Shown piece by piece: positions 1-9,265 of a stretch of 64,000 nt of DNA. The translations under genes and the position numbers were made by a program. The DNA is from Frigidibacter mobilis (GTDB lineage Bacteria; Pseudomonadota; Alphaproteobacteria; Rhodobacterales; Rhodobacteraceae). How positions within the stretch are numbered: the stretch's first letter is position 1; the number at the start of each line of letters is the position of its first letter. Location of the stretch: positions 1,178,001 to 1,242,000 of the forward strand of contig NZ_CP012661.1 in assembly GCF_001620265.1 (NCBI RefSeq), given 5' to 3'. The notes under the pieces are model-generated. The model saw only the letters and a program-made list of their open reading frames with translations, did no database searches and was not told where the DNA came from.

Positions 1-146
1 CCGAGAAACATCCCAATTTCCTCATCAATGCCGGGGGCGCCACAGCCGCCGATCTGGAGGGCCTGGGCGAGGAGGTGCGCAAAAAGGTTTTGCAGCACTC
101 GGGAATTTCGCTAGAGTGGGAAATCATGCGTATCGGGGAACCGTAA
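1..146 (+). CDS. murB: UDP-N-acetylmuramate dehydrogenase, C-terminal fragment
   Basis: This is the last 47 residues of an open frame that enters from the left edge and stops with TAA at 144-146. It reads [19 protein letters not shown] and ends [11 protein letters not shown]. The [10 protein letters not shown] stretch and the LEWEI-R-IG ending are typical of the MurB C-terminal domain, which closes over the substrate. MurB reduces UDP-GlcNAc-enolpyruvate to UDP-MurNAc with FAD and NADPH in the cytoplasm. Its place directly before ddlB and ftsQ is the usual division-cluster order in this group and supports the call. The N-terminal FAD-binding part lies outside the window. Confidence 0.88.
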   Translation, partial: EKHPNFLINAGGATAADLEGLGEEVRKKVLQHSGISLEWEIMRIGEP

Positions 147-242
147 CGCGGGGGCGCGGCATTCAGGCAAGGGCCGTGTCATATAAAAACGAATAATATC
201 AAGGGATCGCCAAAGATCCCGGAAATGGCGAACGTGGCGGGT

Positions 243-1157
243 ATGTCGAGCAGGACAACCCCCAAGGTGGCGGTACTGATGGGCGGACCCTCGGCCGAGC
301 GCGAGGTGTCCCTGTCCTCGGGGCGTGAATGCGCAGCCGCACTGCGGGTGGCAGGGTTTGAGGTGGTCGAGCTTGATGCCGGCCGCGACCTTCCCGCACG
401 GCTGACCGAGATTGCCCCCGACGTGGTGTTCAATGCCCTGCATGGCCGCTGGGGCGAAGATGGCTGCGTGCAGGGGATGATGGAATGGCTGGGCCTGCCC
501 TACACGCATTCGGGCGTGCTCGCCTCGTCGATGGCGATGGACAAGACCCGCGCCAAGGCCGCCTTCCGCGCCGCCGGACTGCCGGTGGTGGAGAGCGTGC
601 TGGCGAGCAAGGCCGAGGCGATGGCCGCGCATGTGCTGCCCGCTCCCTATGTGGTCAAGCCCAACAACGAAGGATCGTCCGTTGGCATCTACATCGTTCA
701 TGCCGATGCCAATAGCCCGCCGCAGCTGTCGGCCGAGATGCCCGAAACGGTGATGGTCGAGACCTACGCCCCAGGGCGCGAGCTGACCTGCGCGGTGCTG
801 GGAGACCGGGCGCTTTGCGTGACCGAGATCGTGACCTCGGGCTGGTACGACTATCACGCGAAATACGCGCCGGGTGGGTCCACCCATATCCTGCCCGCCG
901 ATCTGCCGGACGAGATCACTGATGCCTGCCTCGACTACGCTCTGCGGGCCCATCGCGCGCTTGGCTGCCGCGGCATGTCGCGCACCGATCTGCGGTGGGA
1001 TCCCGCGCGCGGGCTCGCGGGCCTTGTGCTGTTGGAAACCAACACTCAGCCGGGGATGACGCCGACCTCGCTGGCGCCCGAGCAGGCGCAGCATCAGGGA
1101 ATCAGCTTCCCCGAGCTGTGCCGCTGGCTGGTGGAGGATGCCTCGTGCAACAGGTAG
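243..1157 (+). CDS. ddlB: D-alanine--D-alanine ligase
   Basis: This ATP-grasp ligase joins two D-alanines for the peptidoglycan stem peptide in the cytoplasm. The N-terminal motif [14 protein letters not shown] is near residues 12-25, the ATP-binding motif [10 protein letters not shown] is mid-protein, and the metal-binding motif ETNTQPGMT is near the C-terminus. At 304 residues it is the normal family length. The ATG at 243 is chosen because it leaves a short lead before the [10 protein letters not shown] strand; an in-frame ATG at 225 would add six residues and cannot be excluded, as neither has a strong ribosome site. The 3' end overlaps ftsQ by 13 bases, indicating one transcript with the division genes. 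Confidence 0.95.
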   Translation: MSSRTTPKVAVLMGGPSAEREVSLSSGRECAAALRVAGFEVVELDAGRDLPARLTEIAPDVVFNALHGRWGEDGCVQGMMEWLGLPYTHSGVLASSMAMDKTRAKAAFRAAGLPVVESVLASKAEAMAAHVLPAPYVVKPNNEGSSVGIYIVHADANSPPQLSAEMPETVMVETYAPGRELTCAVLGDRALCVTEIVTSGWYDYHAKYAPGGSTHILPADLPDEITDACLDYALRAHRALGCRGMSRTDLRWDPARGLAGLVLLETNTQPGMTPTSLAPEQAQHQGISFPELCRWLVEDASCNR

Positions 1158-2041
1158 CCACCCCCCTGCGCCGCGATCCCGCGCCCAGCCGAGCCGCCTA
1201 CCGGATGCACCGGCTGTGGCTGACGCCGGTGTTCCGCGCGCTGCTGCGCGTCGGGCTGCCGGCCTTCGTGGTGACGATGAGCATCGGCCTCTACCTGTCC
1301 GACGATGCCCGCCGCGCCGCGCTTGGCGACAAGGTCGCGTCGGTGACCCGCTCGGTTCAGGAGCGCCCGGAATTCATGGTCACGCTGATGGCGGTCGACG
1401 GCGCATCGGAGCCGCTGGCCGCCGCCATTCGCAACCTGGTGGTGGTGGAATTCCCGGTCTCGTCCTTCTCGCTCGACCTTGAGGCGATGCGGGCGCAAAT
1501 CGAGTCCATCGACGCGGTGAAATCGGCCGAGTTGCGCATCCGTGCCGGCGGCATCTTGCAGGTCGATGTGACGGAGCGTGAACCGGCGATGGTCTGGCGC
1601 TCTGCGCAGGGCCTGTATCTGCTGGATGACACTGGCCACCGCATCGCCGGGCTGACGGTGCGCGACGCACGCCCCGATCTGACGCTGATCGCGGGCGAGG
1701 GGGCGGACAGGGCCGTGCCCGAGGCGCTGGCGCTGATGGCGGCGGCGGGGCCGATTGCCGGGCGGGTCCGCGGCCTGGTGCGGATGGGCGAGCGGCGGTG
1801 GGATCTGGTGTTGGACCGCGAGCAGCGCATCCAGCTGCCCGAGGAGGAGCCGGTGGTGGCGCTGGAGCGTGTAATCGCGCTGGATCAGGCTGAGGATATC
1901 CTGGAGCGCGACCTTACAGTGGTGGACATGCGCAACACGCAGCGCCCGACGCTGCGGCTGGCGGGCGATGCGCTGGCCCGGCTGCGGGGCGACAGGCCCG
2001 CGCCGGCCACGCGGATCGCGGGCGGGCTGGTGGGCAACTGA
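1145..2041 (+). CDS. ftsQ: Cell division protein FtsQ
   Basis: FtsQ is a single-pass inner-membrane divisome protein that links early and late division proteins. The 298-residue protein has a basic cytoplasmic tail, one membrane segment at about residues 33-51 ([16 protein letters not shown]), then a periplasmic POTRA and FtsQ domain. The start is a GTG inside ddlB; a GGAGG at 1133-1137 lies 7 bases upstream, and the resulting N-terminus ([18 protein letters not shown]) fits Rhodobacteraceae FtsQ. Upstream ATG options in this frame lie inside ddlB and are rejected. ftsA follows after 34 bases. Confidence 0.94.
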   Translation: MQQVATPLRRDPAPSRAAYRMHRLWLTPVFRALLRVGLPAFVVTMSIGLYLSDDARRAALGDKVASVTRSVQERPEFMVTLMAVDGASEPLAAAIRNLVVVEFPVSSFSLDLEAMRAQIESIDAVKSAELRIRAGGILQVDVTEREPAMVWRSAQGLYLLDDTGHRIAGLTVRDARPDLTLIAGEGADRAVPEALALMAAAGPIAGRVRGLVRMGERRWDLVLDREQRIQLPEEEPVVALERVIALDQAEDILERDLTVVDMRNTQRPTLRLAGDALARLRGDRPAPATRIAGGLVGN

Positions 2042-2075
2042 TGCAGGCGGATGGCAAAGTCATGAGGGCAGAACA

Positions 2076-3407
2076 ATGACAGATCTCTACCAGTCGCAAC
2101 GGGCCATGCGGAACATGCGCCGCGCCGCCATGCAGCGGGGCGTGATCGCCATCCTCGACGTTGGCACCTCGAAGATCGCCTGCCTGGTGCTGCGCTTCGA
2201 CGGGCCCGAACGGTTCCGCGAAGACGGGCTTGGCTCGATGGCCGGGCAATCCTCCTTCCGGGTGATCGGCGCGGCCACCACCCGCTCGCGCGGGGTGCGC
2301 TTCGGCGAGATCGACGCGATGCAAGAGACCGAACGCGCGATCCGCACCGCGGTTCAGGCGGCGCAGAAGATGGCGAATGTCCGGGTCGATCACGTCATCG
2401 CCTGCCTCTCGGGGGCCCGCCCGCGCAGCTATGGCCTTGCCGGAGATATCGAGATTGCGGCCGAGCAGGTCAGCGAACAGGACGTGGCCCGCGTTCTGGC
2501 CGCCTGTGACGTGCCCGACTATGGCGCCGAGCGCGAGGTTCTGCACGCGCAGCCGGTGAATTTCGCGCTCGATCACCGCTCCGGCCTTGCCGATCCGCGC
2601 GGGCAGAACGGGCATCGCCTGGCCTGTGATATGCACCTGCTCACGGTGGAAACCACCGCCCTGCAGAACCTGCTCTACTGCATCAAGCGCTGCGATCTGG
2701 AGCTGGCGGGGCTCGCCTCCTCGGCCTATGTCGCGGGCATTTCCAGCCTGGTCGAGGATGAGCAGGAGCTTGGAGCGGCCTGCATCGACATGGGCGGCGG
2801 CGCGACGGGCCTGTCGATCTTCATCAAGAAGCACATGATCTATGCCGATGCGGTGCGCATGGGCGGCGATCATGTCACCTCGGACATCGCCAAGGGGTTG
2901 CAGGTGCCGATGGCCACGGCCGAGCGGATCAAGACCTTCTATGGCGGGGTGATCGCCACCGGCATGGATGACCGCGAGATGATCGAGATCGGCGGCGATA
3001 GTGGCGACTGGGAGCGGGACCGCCGCAAGGTCAGCCGCGCCGAGCTGATCGGGATCATGCGCCCGCGGGTGGAGGAGATCCTGGAAGAGGTGCGCGCCCG
3101 CCTGGATGCCGCGGGCTTCGACAGCCTTCCCAGCCAGCAGATCGTTCTGACCGGCGGCGCCAGCCAGATCCCCGGGCTTGACGGGCTGGCGGCGCGCATC
3201 CTGGGCCAGAACGTGCGCCTTGGTCGGCCGCTGCGCGTGCAGGGCCTGCCGCAGGCGGCGACGGGGGCGGCCTTCGCCTCCTCTGTCGGGCTGTGCCTGT
3301 TCGCGGCGCATCCACAGGACGAATGGTGGGATTTCGAGATTCCGGCCGAGCGCTATCCTGCCCGGTCGATCAAGCGGGCCGTGAAATGGTTCCGCGACAA
3401 CTGGTAG
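2076..3407 (+). CDS. ftsA: Cell division protein FtsA
   Basis: FtsA is an actin-fold ATPase that tethers FtsZ filaments to the inner membrane and signals to late division proteins. The phosphate-1 motif DVGTSKIACLVL is at about residues 26-37, a second nucleotide motif (ACIDMGGGATGLSIF) is mid-protein and an adenosine-type motif (IVLTGGASQIPG) is near the C-terminus. The last residues, SIKRAVKWFRDNW, form the amphipathic membrane-targeting helix seen across the family. Length is 443 residues. The ATG at 2076 has GAGGG 7 bases upstream; longer in-frame starts lie inside ftsQ. Confidence 0.95.
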   Translation: MTDLYQSQRAMRNMRRAAMQRGVIAILDVGTSKIACLVLRFDGPERFREDGLGSMAGQSSFRVIGAATTRSRGVRFGEIDAMQETERAIRTAVQAAQKMANVRVDHVIACLSGARPRSYGLAGDIEIAAEQVSEQDVARVLAACDVPDYGAEREVLHAQPVNFALDHRSGLADPRGQNGHRLACDMHLLTVETTALQNLLYCIKRCDLELAGLASSAYVAGISSLVEDEQELGAACIDMGGGATGLSIFIKKHMIYADAVRMGGDHVTSDIAKGLQVPMATAERIKTFYGGVIATGMDDREMIEIGGDSGDWERDRRKVSRAELIGIMRPRVEEILEEVRARLDAAGFDSLPSQQIVLTGGASQIPGLDGLAARILGQNVRLGRPLRVQGLPQAATGAAFASSVGLCLFAAHPQDEWWDFEIPAERYPARSIKRAVKWFRDNW

Positions 3408-3531
3408 CAGCTAGATGCAGGGGTGTTCGGCGAAATACCGCTGGGGCAGCTTCGGCGAGCGCTACATTTTGCGGTAGTTTTTTGTTTTTTTCGTGACCTC
3501 CCGGGCAATGAGCGCTAGAATCGAAGCAGTG

Positions 3532-3567
3532 CGGGGTAAATCGGCCGGACGTCGGGGTTAAATCGGC
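3532..3567 (+). repeat. Direct repeats in the ftsA-ftsZ gap
   Basis: Two near-identical 14-15 base motifs, CGGGGTAAATCGGC at 3532-3545 and CGGGGTTAAATCGGC at 3553-3567, lie 21 bases apart (about two helical turns) and 40-75 bases before the ftsZ start. A weaker third relative (GTCGGGTAGAAC) begins at about 3575. Helically phased direct repeats directly before a strongly regulated gene suggest binding sites for a transcription factor, but no factor can be named from the sequence. The same 199-base gap also holds a T-rich run at 3478-3490. Confidence 0.45.
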
Positions 3568-3606
3568 GGCAGAGGTCGGGTAGAACAAGACAGGCGGACC
3601 AGACCG

Positions 3607-5148
3607 ATGACACTGAACCTGATGATGAGCGATCATGAAGAGCTGAAGCCGCGGATCACGGTCTTTGGTGTCGGTGGCGCGGGCGGCAACGCCGTGAACA
3701 ACATGATCGACAAGCAACTGGAGGGCGTCGAGTTCGTCGTGGCGAACACCGACGCGCAGGCGCTGCAGCAAAGCCGCGCCGCGGCCCGCATCCAGATCGG
3801 CATGAAGGTGACCGAGGGTCTGGGCGCTGGCGCGCGCCCGACGGTCGGCGCCGCTGCCGCCGAGGAATCGATCGAGCAGATCGTCGATCATCTGGCCGGC
3901 GCGCATATGTGCTTCATCACCGCCGGCATGGGCGGTGGCACCGGCACGGGTGCTGCCCCGATCATCGCGCAGGCCGCGCGCGAGCTGGGTGTGCTGACGG
4001 TCGGCGTTGTCACCAAGCCGTTCCAGTTCGAAGGCTCCAAGCGGATGCGGCAGGCCGAGATGGGCGTCGAGGCGCTGCAGAAGGTCGTCGATACGCTCAT
4101 CATCATCCCCAACCAGAACCTGTTCCGGCTGGCGAACGAGAAGACCACCTTCACCGAAGCCTTCGCAATGGCCGATGACGTGCTCTACCAGGGCGTGAAG
4201 GGCATTTCCGACCTGATGGTGCGCCCGGGCCTCATCAACCTCGACTTCGCCGATGTGCGTTCGGTGATGGACGAGATGGGCAAGGCGATGATGGGTACCG
4301 GCGATGCCAGCGGCGAGGACCGCGCCGTGCAGGCGGCCGAGAAGGCCATTGCCAACCCGCTGCTGGATGAAATCTCGCTCCGCGGCGCCAAGGGCGTGCT
4401 GATAAACATCACCGGCGGCTACGACCTGACCCTGTTCGAGCTGGACGAGGCCGCGAACCGCATCCGCGAGGAAGTGGACCCGGACGCGAACATCATCGTC
4501 GGCTCGACGCTCGATCCCGACATGGAAGGCACCATGCGCGTGTCGGTCGTGGCGACCGGCATCGACGCCGCGCCGCAGGCCGCCGAAGTTCCGGTGCCGC
4601 GCCGCGGGATGGCCAAGCCGCTGCAGCCCGCGCAGCAGCCCGCCCCCCAACAGCCGGCGCCGCAGCAGCGGTCACAGCCTGCCCCGCAGCCGGTGGCCGC
4701 GCAGGCTCCTGCGCCGCAGCAGGCGCGCCCCGCCGCACAGCAGCCCAATCCGCAGGAAACCTTCCAGGGCTTCGCCCCGAAATCCTTCGAGGATGAACTG
4801 ACCGAGCAGCTGGCCGAAGACGAGATGCCCGCCCTGCCTATCGCCCGCAGCCCGCGCCGCAGCAGACCATGCGCGATGTCTATGTCGACGATGACGCCTC
4901 GGCCTTCGTGGCTCCGCGCCCGCGCGCGCCCGGCACGCCCTCGCCCGAGGCGCTGGCCCGTCTGCAGGCCGCCGTGTCGAAGGCGCCCGCTGGCGGTGCC
5001 ACCGCTCCGCGCGCGCAGGCGCCGGTACAGCGTGTGGCGCAGCCGACGGCGCAACCGCGCGGCCAGTATGTCCCGCAGCATGCCCCCCAACACGCCCCGC
5101 AAGCCGACAAGCCGCGGTTCGGGATCAACTCGCTCATCAACCGGATGA
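3607..5148 (+). CDS. ftsZ: Cell division protein FtsZ, C-terminus frameshifted as read
   Basis: FtsZ is the tubulin-like GTPase that forms the division ring. The GTP-binding motif [10 protein letters not shown] is at about residues 109-118 and the catalytic T7-loop region is [13 protein letters not shown]. After the core (to about residue 320) comes the long Pro/Gln-rich linker typical of alphaproteobacteria. The frame is good up to EDEMPA, then turns into an Arg/Pro/Ser-rich tail and stops at 5148, giving 513 residues. The genuine conserved tail continues in another frame to 5297. Adding one C to the run at 4832-4834 would restore a 563-residue protein, so a single-base deletion (probable sequence error) is inferred. 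The 199-base gap before the gene suggests it has its own promoter. Confidence 0.93.
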   Translation: MTLNLMMSDHEELKPRITVFGVGGAGGNAVNNMIDKQLEGVEFVVANTDAQALQQSRAAARIQIGMKVTEGLGAGARPTVGAAAAEESIEQIVDHLAGAHMCFITAGMGGGTGTGAAPIIAQAARELGVLTVGVVTKPFQFEGSKRMRQAEMGVEALQKVVDTLIIIPNQNLFRLANEKTTFTEAFAMADDVLYQGVKGISDLMVRPGLINLDFADVRSVMDEMGKAMMGTGDASGEDRAVQAAEKAIANPLLDEISLRGAKGVLINITGGYDLTLFELDEAANRIREEVDPDANIIVGSTLDPDMEGTMRVSVVATGIDAAPQAAEVPVPRRGMAKPLQPAQQPAPQQPAPQQRSQPAPQPVAAQAPAPQQARPAAQQPNPQETFQGFAPKSFEDELTEQLAEDEMPALPIARSPRRSRPCAMSMSTMTPRPSWLRARARPARPRPRRWPVCRPPCRRRPLAVPPLRARRRRYSVWRSRRRNRAASMSRSMPPNTPRKPTSRGSGSTRSSTG

Positions 5149-5297
5149 CGGGCGCCCCGGCCGAACAGGCCGAGCGTACGGCCCCCCCAATGCGGACCCA
5201 GCCGCCCGTCACCTCGGCCTATGATGACGAGCAGGACACCGATCCCGATCACGACCGCATTGAGATTCCGGCCTTCCTGCGCCGCCAGGCGAACTGA
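4835..5297 (+). other. ftsZ: Displaced C-terminal part of FtsZ
   Basis: This segment is in the frame shifted by one base from the ftsZ start. It reads [16 protein letters not shown], continues the Pro/Gln/Ala linker, then gives [16 protein letters not shown] and ends with RIEIPAFLRRQAN. These last two blocks are the conserved C-terminal FtsZ peptide that binds FtsA and other partners, so this is coding sequence and not a separate gene. An internal ATG at 4869 would permit a 142-residue product, but there is no reason to think it is made alone. Confidence 0.88.
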
Positions 5298-5322
5298 GGG
5301 CGATCACAGATTCGCTTACGAC

Positions 5323-5347
5323 AAGGCCGGAGCGATCCGGCCTTTTT
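5323..5347 (+). terminator. Rho-independent terminator after ftsZ
   Basis: A perfect 8-bp stem AAGGCCGG / CCGGCCTT with a 6-base loop (AGCGAT) is followed by TTT, 26 bases after the displaced ftsZ stop. Its position is a second sign that the true end of ftsZ is at 5297. It separates the fts genes from lpxC. Confidence 0.85.
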
Positions 5348-5413
5348 CGTTTTAAAACAATCTCTTGCCGCGCTGCGGCGCGAGGCCGGGCAGATTGCCG
5401 CCCAAACTGTTCG

Positions 5414-5428
5414 TTAATATTTCATTAC
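5414..5428 (+). promoter_or_regulatory. CtrA-like site upstream of lpxC
   Basis: TTAA-N7-TTAC matches 7 of 8 positions of the CtrA consensus TTAA-N7-TTAA and sits in the AT-richest part of the ftsZ-lpxC gap, 136 bases before the lpxC start. CtrA is the alphaproteobacterial cell-cycle and flagellar response regulator. A short motif like this can arise by chance, so this is only a candidate. Confidence 0.25.
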
Positions 5429-5563
5429 GTTGCAAACAGTGAATTGTGCTGACGCCGACCCCGTCCTAACTCCAGTCTTGCCGCAGTCCACTGGATGCAA
5501 GCTAGGGACAGCGCAGCCGGCGACGGGGGAAAACTCCGCGCATCAGACCAAGAGGTGAGCGCC

Positions 5564-6487
5564 ATGCAGACCACGATCCGTTCCGCAGTGACCTTCCGGG
5601 GCGTCGGCCTTCACTCCGGCGCGCCTGTCTGCATGACGATCCACCCTGCCTCGGCCAATTACGGCATCTGGTTTCGCCGTACCGATGTGAACCGGCTGGA
5701 TCCGCTGGTCCCGGCCCGCTGGGATGCGGTGGTTGCCTCGCGGCTCTGCACGCTGATCGCCAACCGCACCGGCACCACTGTGTCGACCATCGAGCACATC
5801 ATGGCGGCGCTGGCGGGCACCGGAATCCACAATGCGCTGATCGAGATCGACGGACCGGAAGTGCCGATCCTCGACGGCTCGGCCGCGCCTTTCGTGTCGG
5901 CGATCATGGCCCGCGGGCTGCGCGAGATGGACGTTCCGGTGCGCGCGCTGCGCATCCTGGCCCCGGTCGAAGTGCGCGACGGCGATGCCGTGGCCCGGCT
6001 GGAGCCCGCCGGCGATGCACTTGAGATGCAGTTCGACATCGACTTCACCGACCGCGCCATCGGTCGGCAGACCAAGCAGCTGACACTGGCCAACGGCGCC
6101 TTCGTGCGCGAGTTGTCGGACAGCCGCACCTTCTGCCGCCGCGCCGATGTGGAAACCATGCAGGCCAACGGCCTCGCGCTTGGCGGCACCTTCGACAATG
6201 CCGTCGTCGTCGATGGCGACCGGGTACTGTCGCCTGGCGGGCTGCGCCATGCCGATGAACCCGTGCGCCACAAGATGCTGGACGCGCTTGGCGATCTGGC
6301 GCTGGCGGGTGGCCCGATCCTTGGCCGCTATGTCGGCCATCGCGCCGGGCACGCGCTGACCAACCGGCTGCTGCGCGAGCTGTTCCGCCGCCCCGAGGCG
6401 CTGTGCGTCGTCGAACTCGGCCGCGAGGCCGAGTCGTTCCTGCCGGGCGCCGGCCTGTCGATGGACGACCTTCCCATCTTCGCCTGA
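5564..6487 (+). CDS. lpxC: UDP-3-O-acyl-N-acetylglucosamine deacetylase
   Basis: LpxC is the zinc enzyme for the committed step of lipid A synthesis. The 307-residue length matches the family. The first zinc histidine is in TIEHIMAAL (about residue 79), the other two ligands are in RHKMLDALGD (H and D), and the catalytic histidine is in GHRAGHALTN. The ATG at 5564 gives the family N-terminus MQTTIRSAVTFRGVGLHSG and has AGAGGTGAG upstream; an in-frame ATG at 5495 would add an unlikely 23 residues. The gene sits after its own AT-rich promoter region and a terminator, so it can be expressed apart from ftsZ. Confidence 0.96.
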   Translation: MQTTIRSAVTFRGVGLHSGAPVCMTIHPASANYGIWFRRTDVNRLDPLVPARWDAVVASRLCTLIANRTGTTVSTIEHIMAALAGTGIHNALIEIDGPEVPILDGSAAPFVSAIMARGLREMDVPVRALRILAPVEVRDGDAVARLEPAGDALEMQFDIDFTDRAIGRQTKQLTLANGAFVRELSDSRTFCRRADVETMQANGLALGGTFDNAVVVDGDRVLSPGGLRHADEPVRHKMLDALGDLALAGGPILGRYVGHRAGHALTNRLLRELFRRPEALCVVELGREAESFLPGAGLSMDDLPIFA

Positions 6488-6650
6488 CCCCTGCATCACA
6501 TGCCGCGAAAGGCGTTTTGCGCCCCGGATTTTTCTGTGCTAGGACGGGGCGGAACCGGCATCCCCGGGGTGCGTGGGGCACTGGGGGAAGGCCGCGGGAA
6601 CAAGCCGCGAAGGCTGGGATAACGTGAAGCAGGAACGGGATAGGCAGGTC

Positions 6651-7493
6651 ATGGCGCGCGGGCGGAGAGCGGCAAAACTTGCGGCGGGCCTTGTGCTTGC
6701 AGCGACCTTGGCAGCATGTGGCGGTGGCCGGCCGAAGGAGATCCCGATCGAGGATCTTTCGGCCGAGCAGATCTACCAGAAAGCCGAATTCGAGCTGGAG
6801 AACAGCCGCAAGCCCGATGAGGCGGCGCGGCTCTTCTCGGAAATAGAGCGGCTCTATCCCTATTCCGAATGGGCCAAGCGCGCGCTCATCATGCAGGCCT
6901 TTGCCTTCCATTCGGACCGCGACTATGAAAACAGCCGTGCCGCCGCGCAGCGCTATATCGAATTCTACCCGGCCGAAGAGGATGCTGCCTATGCGCAGTA
7001 TCTGCTGGCCCTGTCCTATTACGACCAGATCGACGATGTCGGCCGCGACCAGGGTCTGACCTTCCAGGCCCTGCAGGCGCTGCGCGTGGTGATCGAGCAA
7101 TATCCCGACAGCGAATATGCGCGCTCGGCGATGCTGAAATTCGATCTCGCCTTCGACCATCTGGCCGCCAAGGAAATGGAGATCGGGCGCTATTACCTCA
7201 AGCGCGGGCATTACACGGCGGCGATCAACCGCTTCCGCGTGGTGGTCGAGGAATTCCAGACCACCACCCACACGCCCGAGGCTTTGCACCGGCTGGTCGA
7301 ATCCTACCTGTCGCTTGGCCTGACCGATGAGGCGCAAACTGCGGGCGCGATCCTTGGCCACAACTTCCAGTCGACCGAATGGTATCAGGACAGCTACAAG
7401 CTGCTGACCGGCCGCGGCCTGAGCATGGAAGCCAAGGGCGACAGCTGGTTGGCCGGGGTCTATCGGCAAGTGGTCAAGGGCGCGTGGCTGTAA
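6651..7493 (+). CDS. bamD: Outer membrane protein assembly factor BamD (lipoprotein)
   Basis: BamD is the TPR lipoprotein of the BAM complex that folds beta-barrel proteins into the outer membrane. The N-terminus is a lipoprotein signal, MARGRRAAKLAAGLVLAATL, with lipobox LAAC; the lipidated cysteine is followed by GGGRPKEIP. Tetratricopeptide-like helices follow (AEQIYQKAEFELEN, AARLFSEIERLYPYSEWAKRA, and others). The protein is 280 residues. The ATG at 6651 is chosen because it gives a compact signal peptide; a GTG at 6624 is possible. recN follows after 17 bases, a common pairing in alphaproteobacteria. Confidence 0.92.
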   Translation: MARGRRAAKLAAGLVLAATLAACGGGRPKEIPIEDLSAEQIYQKAEFELENSRKPDEAARLFSEIERLYPYSEWAKRALIMQAFAFHSDRDYENSRAAAQRYIEFYPAEEDAAYAQYLLALSYYDQIDDVGRDQGLTFQALQALRVVIEQYPDSEYARSAMLKFDLAFDHLAAKEMEIGRYYLKRGHYTAAINRFRVVVEEFQTTTHTPEALHRLVESYLSLGLTDEAQTAGAILGHNFQSTEWYQDSYKLLTGRGLSMEAKGDSWLAGVYRQVVKGAWL

Positions 7494-7510
7494 GCCGGGG
7501 GACCGGATCT

Positions 7511-9025
7511 ATGCTGCGTACACTCGACATCCGCGACATGCTGATTATCGAGCGCCTGTCGCTCGATTTTCATTCCGGCCTCAATGTGCTGACCGGCGAG
7601 ACCGGGGCAGGCAAGTCGATTCTCCTCGATGCGCTCGGGTTCGTTCTGGGCTGGCGCGGCCGCGCCGAACTGGTGCGCGCCGGGGCGGCGCAGGGCGAGG
7701 TGACGGCGGTGTTCGACCTGCCCCCCGGCCACGCTGCCCGCGCCGTGCTGGAAGAGGCGGGGCTGGTCCCTGCGGATGAGCTGATCCTGCGCCGCGTCAA
7801 TGCTGCCGACGGCCGCAAGACCGCCTATGTCAATGATCGCCGAACCAGCGGCGAGGTGCTGCGGGCGCTGTCGGACACGCTGGTGGAACTGCATGGCCAG
7901 CATGATGACCGGGGCCTCCTCGATCCGCGCGGTCATCGCACCCTGCTCGACAGCTTCGCCGCCACCGAGCCGCTGCGCGCGGCCACCCGCGCTGCATGGT
8001 CTGCCCTCGCCGCCGCCCGCAAGCGCATGTCGGCTGCCGAGGCGGCGCTGGCCGCCGCCAGGGGTGAGGAAGACTATCTGCGCCACGCCGTGACCGAGCT
8101 GGACAAGCTGGACCCTCAGCCCGGGGAGGAAGCCAGCCTCGACACCCGCCGCCGCGTCATGCAGGGCGCCGCCCGCATCCGCGAGGATGTGCTGCGCGCC
8201 CTGCACGCGCTTGGCAATGATGGCGCTGAGGGGCTCATGCGCGACGCCTCCCGCTGGCTCGACGGCGCCGCCGAGGCCGCCGAGGGCCGGCTCGACACGC
8301 CGATGGCGGCGCTGACCCGCGCGACCATCGAACTGGCCGAGGCCGCGCAGGGGGTCGAGGAGGCGCTGGATGCGCTCAGCTTCGACCCGGCCGAGCTGGA
8401 GGCGGCCGAAGAGCGACTTTTCGCCATCCGGGCGCTGGCGCGCAAGCATGGGGTGCTGGCCGATGACCTGGGAGGCTTTGCGGGCGATCTGCGCACCCGT
8501 CTGTCTGCCATCGACGGCGGCGAGGGCAACCTGCGCGCCTTGGCCGCCGAAGTTGCCGCCGCCACTGCCGCCTATGACAGCGCCGCCGCGGCATTGACCG
8601 AGGCACGGCGTGAGGCCTCCGGCAGGCTCGATCTGGCGATGGCCGCCGAACTCGGCCCGCTCAAGATGGAACGCGCCGTGTTCCGCACCGACGTGACGCC
8701 GGGAGAGCCGGGGCCGGAGGGCCGCGACGCGGTGGCCTTCACCGTCGCCACCAATCCCGGCGCGCCGGCCGGGCCGCTGAACCGCATCGCCTCGGGCGGC
8801 GAGCTGTCGCGCTTCCTGCTGGCGCTGAAGGTCTGCCTTGCCCAGGGCGCCGATGCGGTGACGATGATCTTCGACGAGATCGACCGCGGCGTCGGCGGCG
8901 CCACTGCCGATGCGGTCGGCCGCCGCCTTGCCCGCCTCGCCGAGGGTGCGCAGGTGCTGGTCGTCACCCACTCCCCCAGGTCGCCGCCAAGGGCGCGCAG
9001 CATTGGCGGGTGGAAAAGCAGGTGA
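7511..9025 (+). CDS. recN: DNA repair protein RecN, frameshifted near the 3' end
   Basis: RecN is an SMC-like ATPase that helps repair double-strand breaks. The Walker A motif GETGAGKSILLDA is at about residues 30-42, a coiled-coil-rich middle follows, the ABC signature ASGGELSRFLLALK is near residue 425 and Walker B is MIFDEIDRGVGG. The frame is lost just after VLVVTHSP, where the D/H-loop histidine sits. As read the protein ends with a spurious Arg-rich tail at 9025 (504 residues). Adding one C to the run at 8973-8977 restores QVAAKGAQHWRV and a normal 549-residue protein ending at 9159. Confidence 0.92.
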   Translation: MLRTLDIRDMLIIERLSLDFHSGLNVLTGETGAGKSILLDALGFVLGWRGRAELVRAGAAQGEVTAVFDLPPGHAARAVLEEAGLVPADELILRRVNAADGRKTAYVNDRRTSGEVLRALSDTLVELHGQHDDRGLLDPRGHRTLLDSFAATEPLRAATRAAWSALAAARKRMSAAEAALAAARGEEDYLRHAVTELDKLDPQPGEEASLDTRRRVMQGAARIREDVLRALHALGNDGAEGLMRDASRWLDGAAEAAEGRLDTPMAALTRATIELAEAAQGVEEALDALSFDPAELEAAEERLFAIRALARKHGVLADDLGGFAGDLRTRLSAIDGGEGNLRALAAEVAAATAAYDSAAAALTEARREASGRLDLAMAAELGPLKMERAVFRTDVTPGEPGPEGRDAVAFTVATNPGAPAGPLNRIASGGELSRFLLALKVCLAQGADAVTMIFDEIDRGVGGATADAVGRRLARLAEGAQVLVVTHSPRSPPRARSIGGWKSR

Positions 9026-9159
9026 CGGGCGAGGTCACCACCTCCAGCGTCGTGCCGCTGTCGCCCGCCGAGCGCGTCGACGAACTGGCGCGGATGCTTG
9101 CCGGCGAAAGCGTCACCGACGCCGCACGGAATGCCGCACGGGCCCTGCTGGACGGCTAA
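8978..9159 (+). other. recN: Displaced C-terminal part of RecN
   Basis: In the frame one base off from the recN start, this segment reads QVAAKGAQHWRVEK and ends with LARMLAGESVTDAARNAARA and a stop at 9157-9159. SPQVAAKG-HWRVEK and the L-RMLAGE-VTDAAR-AAR-L ending are standard for RecN. It is the missing end of the upstream frame, not a separate gene. Confidence 0.9.
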
Positions 9160-9175
9160 AGCCCCCATCTTCCCA

Positions 9176-9249
9176 TTCTTGCTGGCTCAATATCCCGGGG
9201 GTCCGGGGGCTGGCCCCCGGCTTTGGCAATGTCCGGGGCTGGCCCCCGG
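9176..9249. repeat. Intergenic palindromic repeat, copy A
   Basis: The segment has CTCAATATCCCGGGGGTC followed by a perfect 8-bp stem with a 2-base loop (CCGGGGGC-TG-GCCCCCGG, 9203-9220), then a second related stem (CCGGGGCTGGCCCCCGG, 9233-9249). The lead sequence and G/C stem resemble two other intergenic copies at 36671 and 46713. It lies between the convergent ends of recN and the minus-strand gene at 9266, where it could act as a two-way terminator. Confidence 0.6.
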
Positions 9250-9265
9250 CCTCGACCCCCGGGCC

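Noticed and set aside
4832..4869. Programmed frameshift in ftsZ
   Set aside because: No slippery heptamer or downstream structure stands out, and three other genes show the same one-base loss in G/C runs, so an error is more likely.
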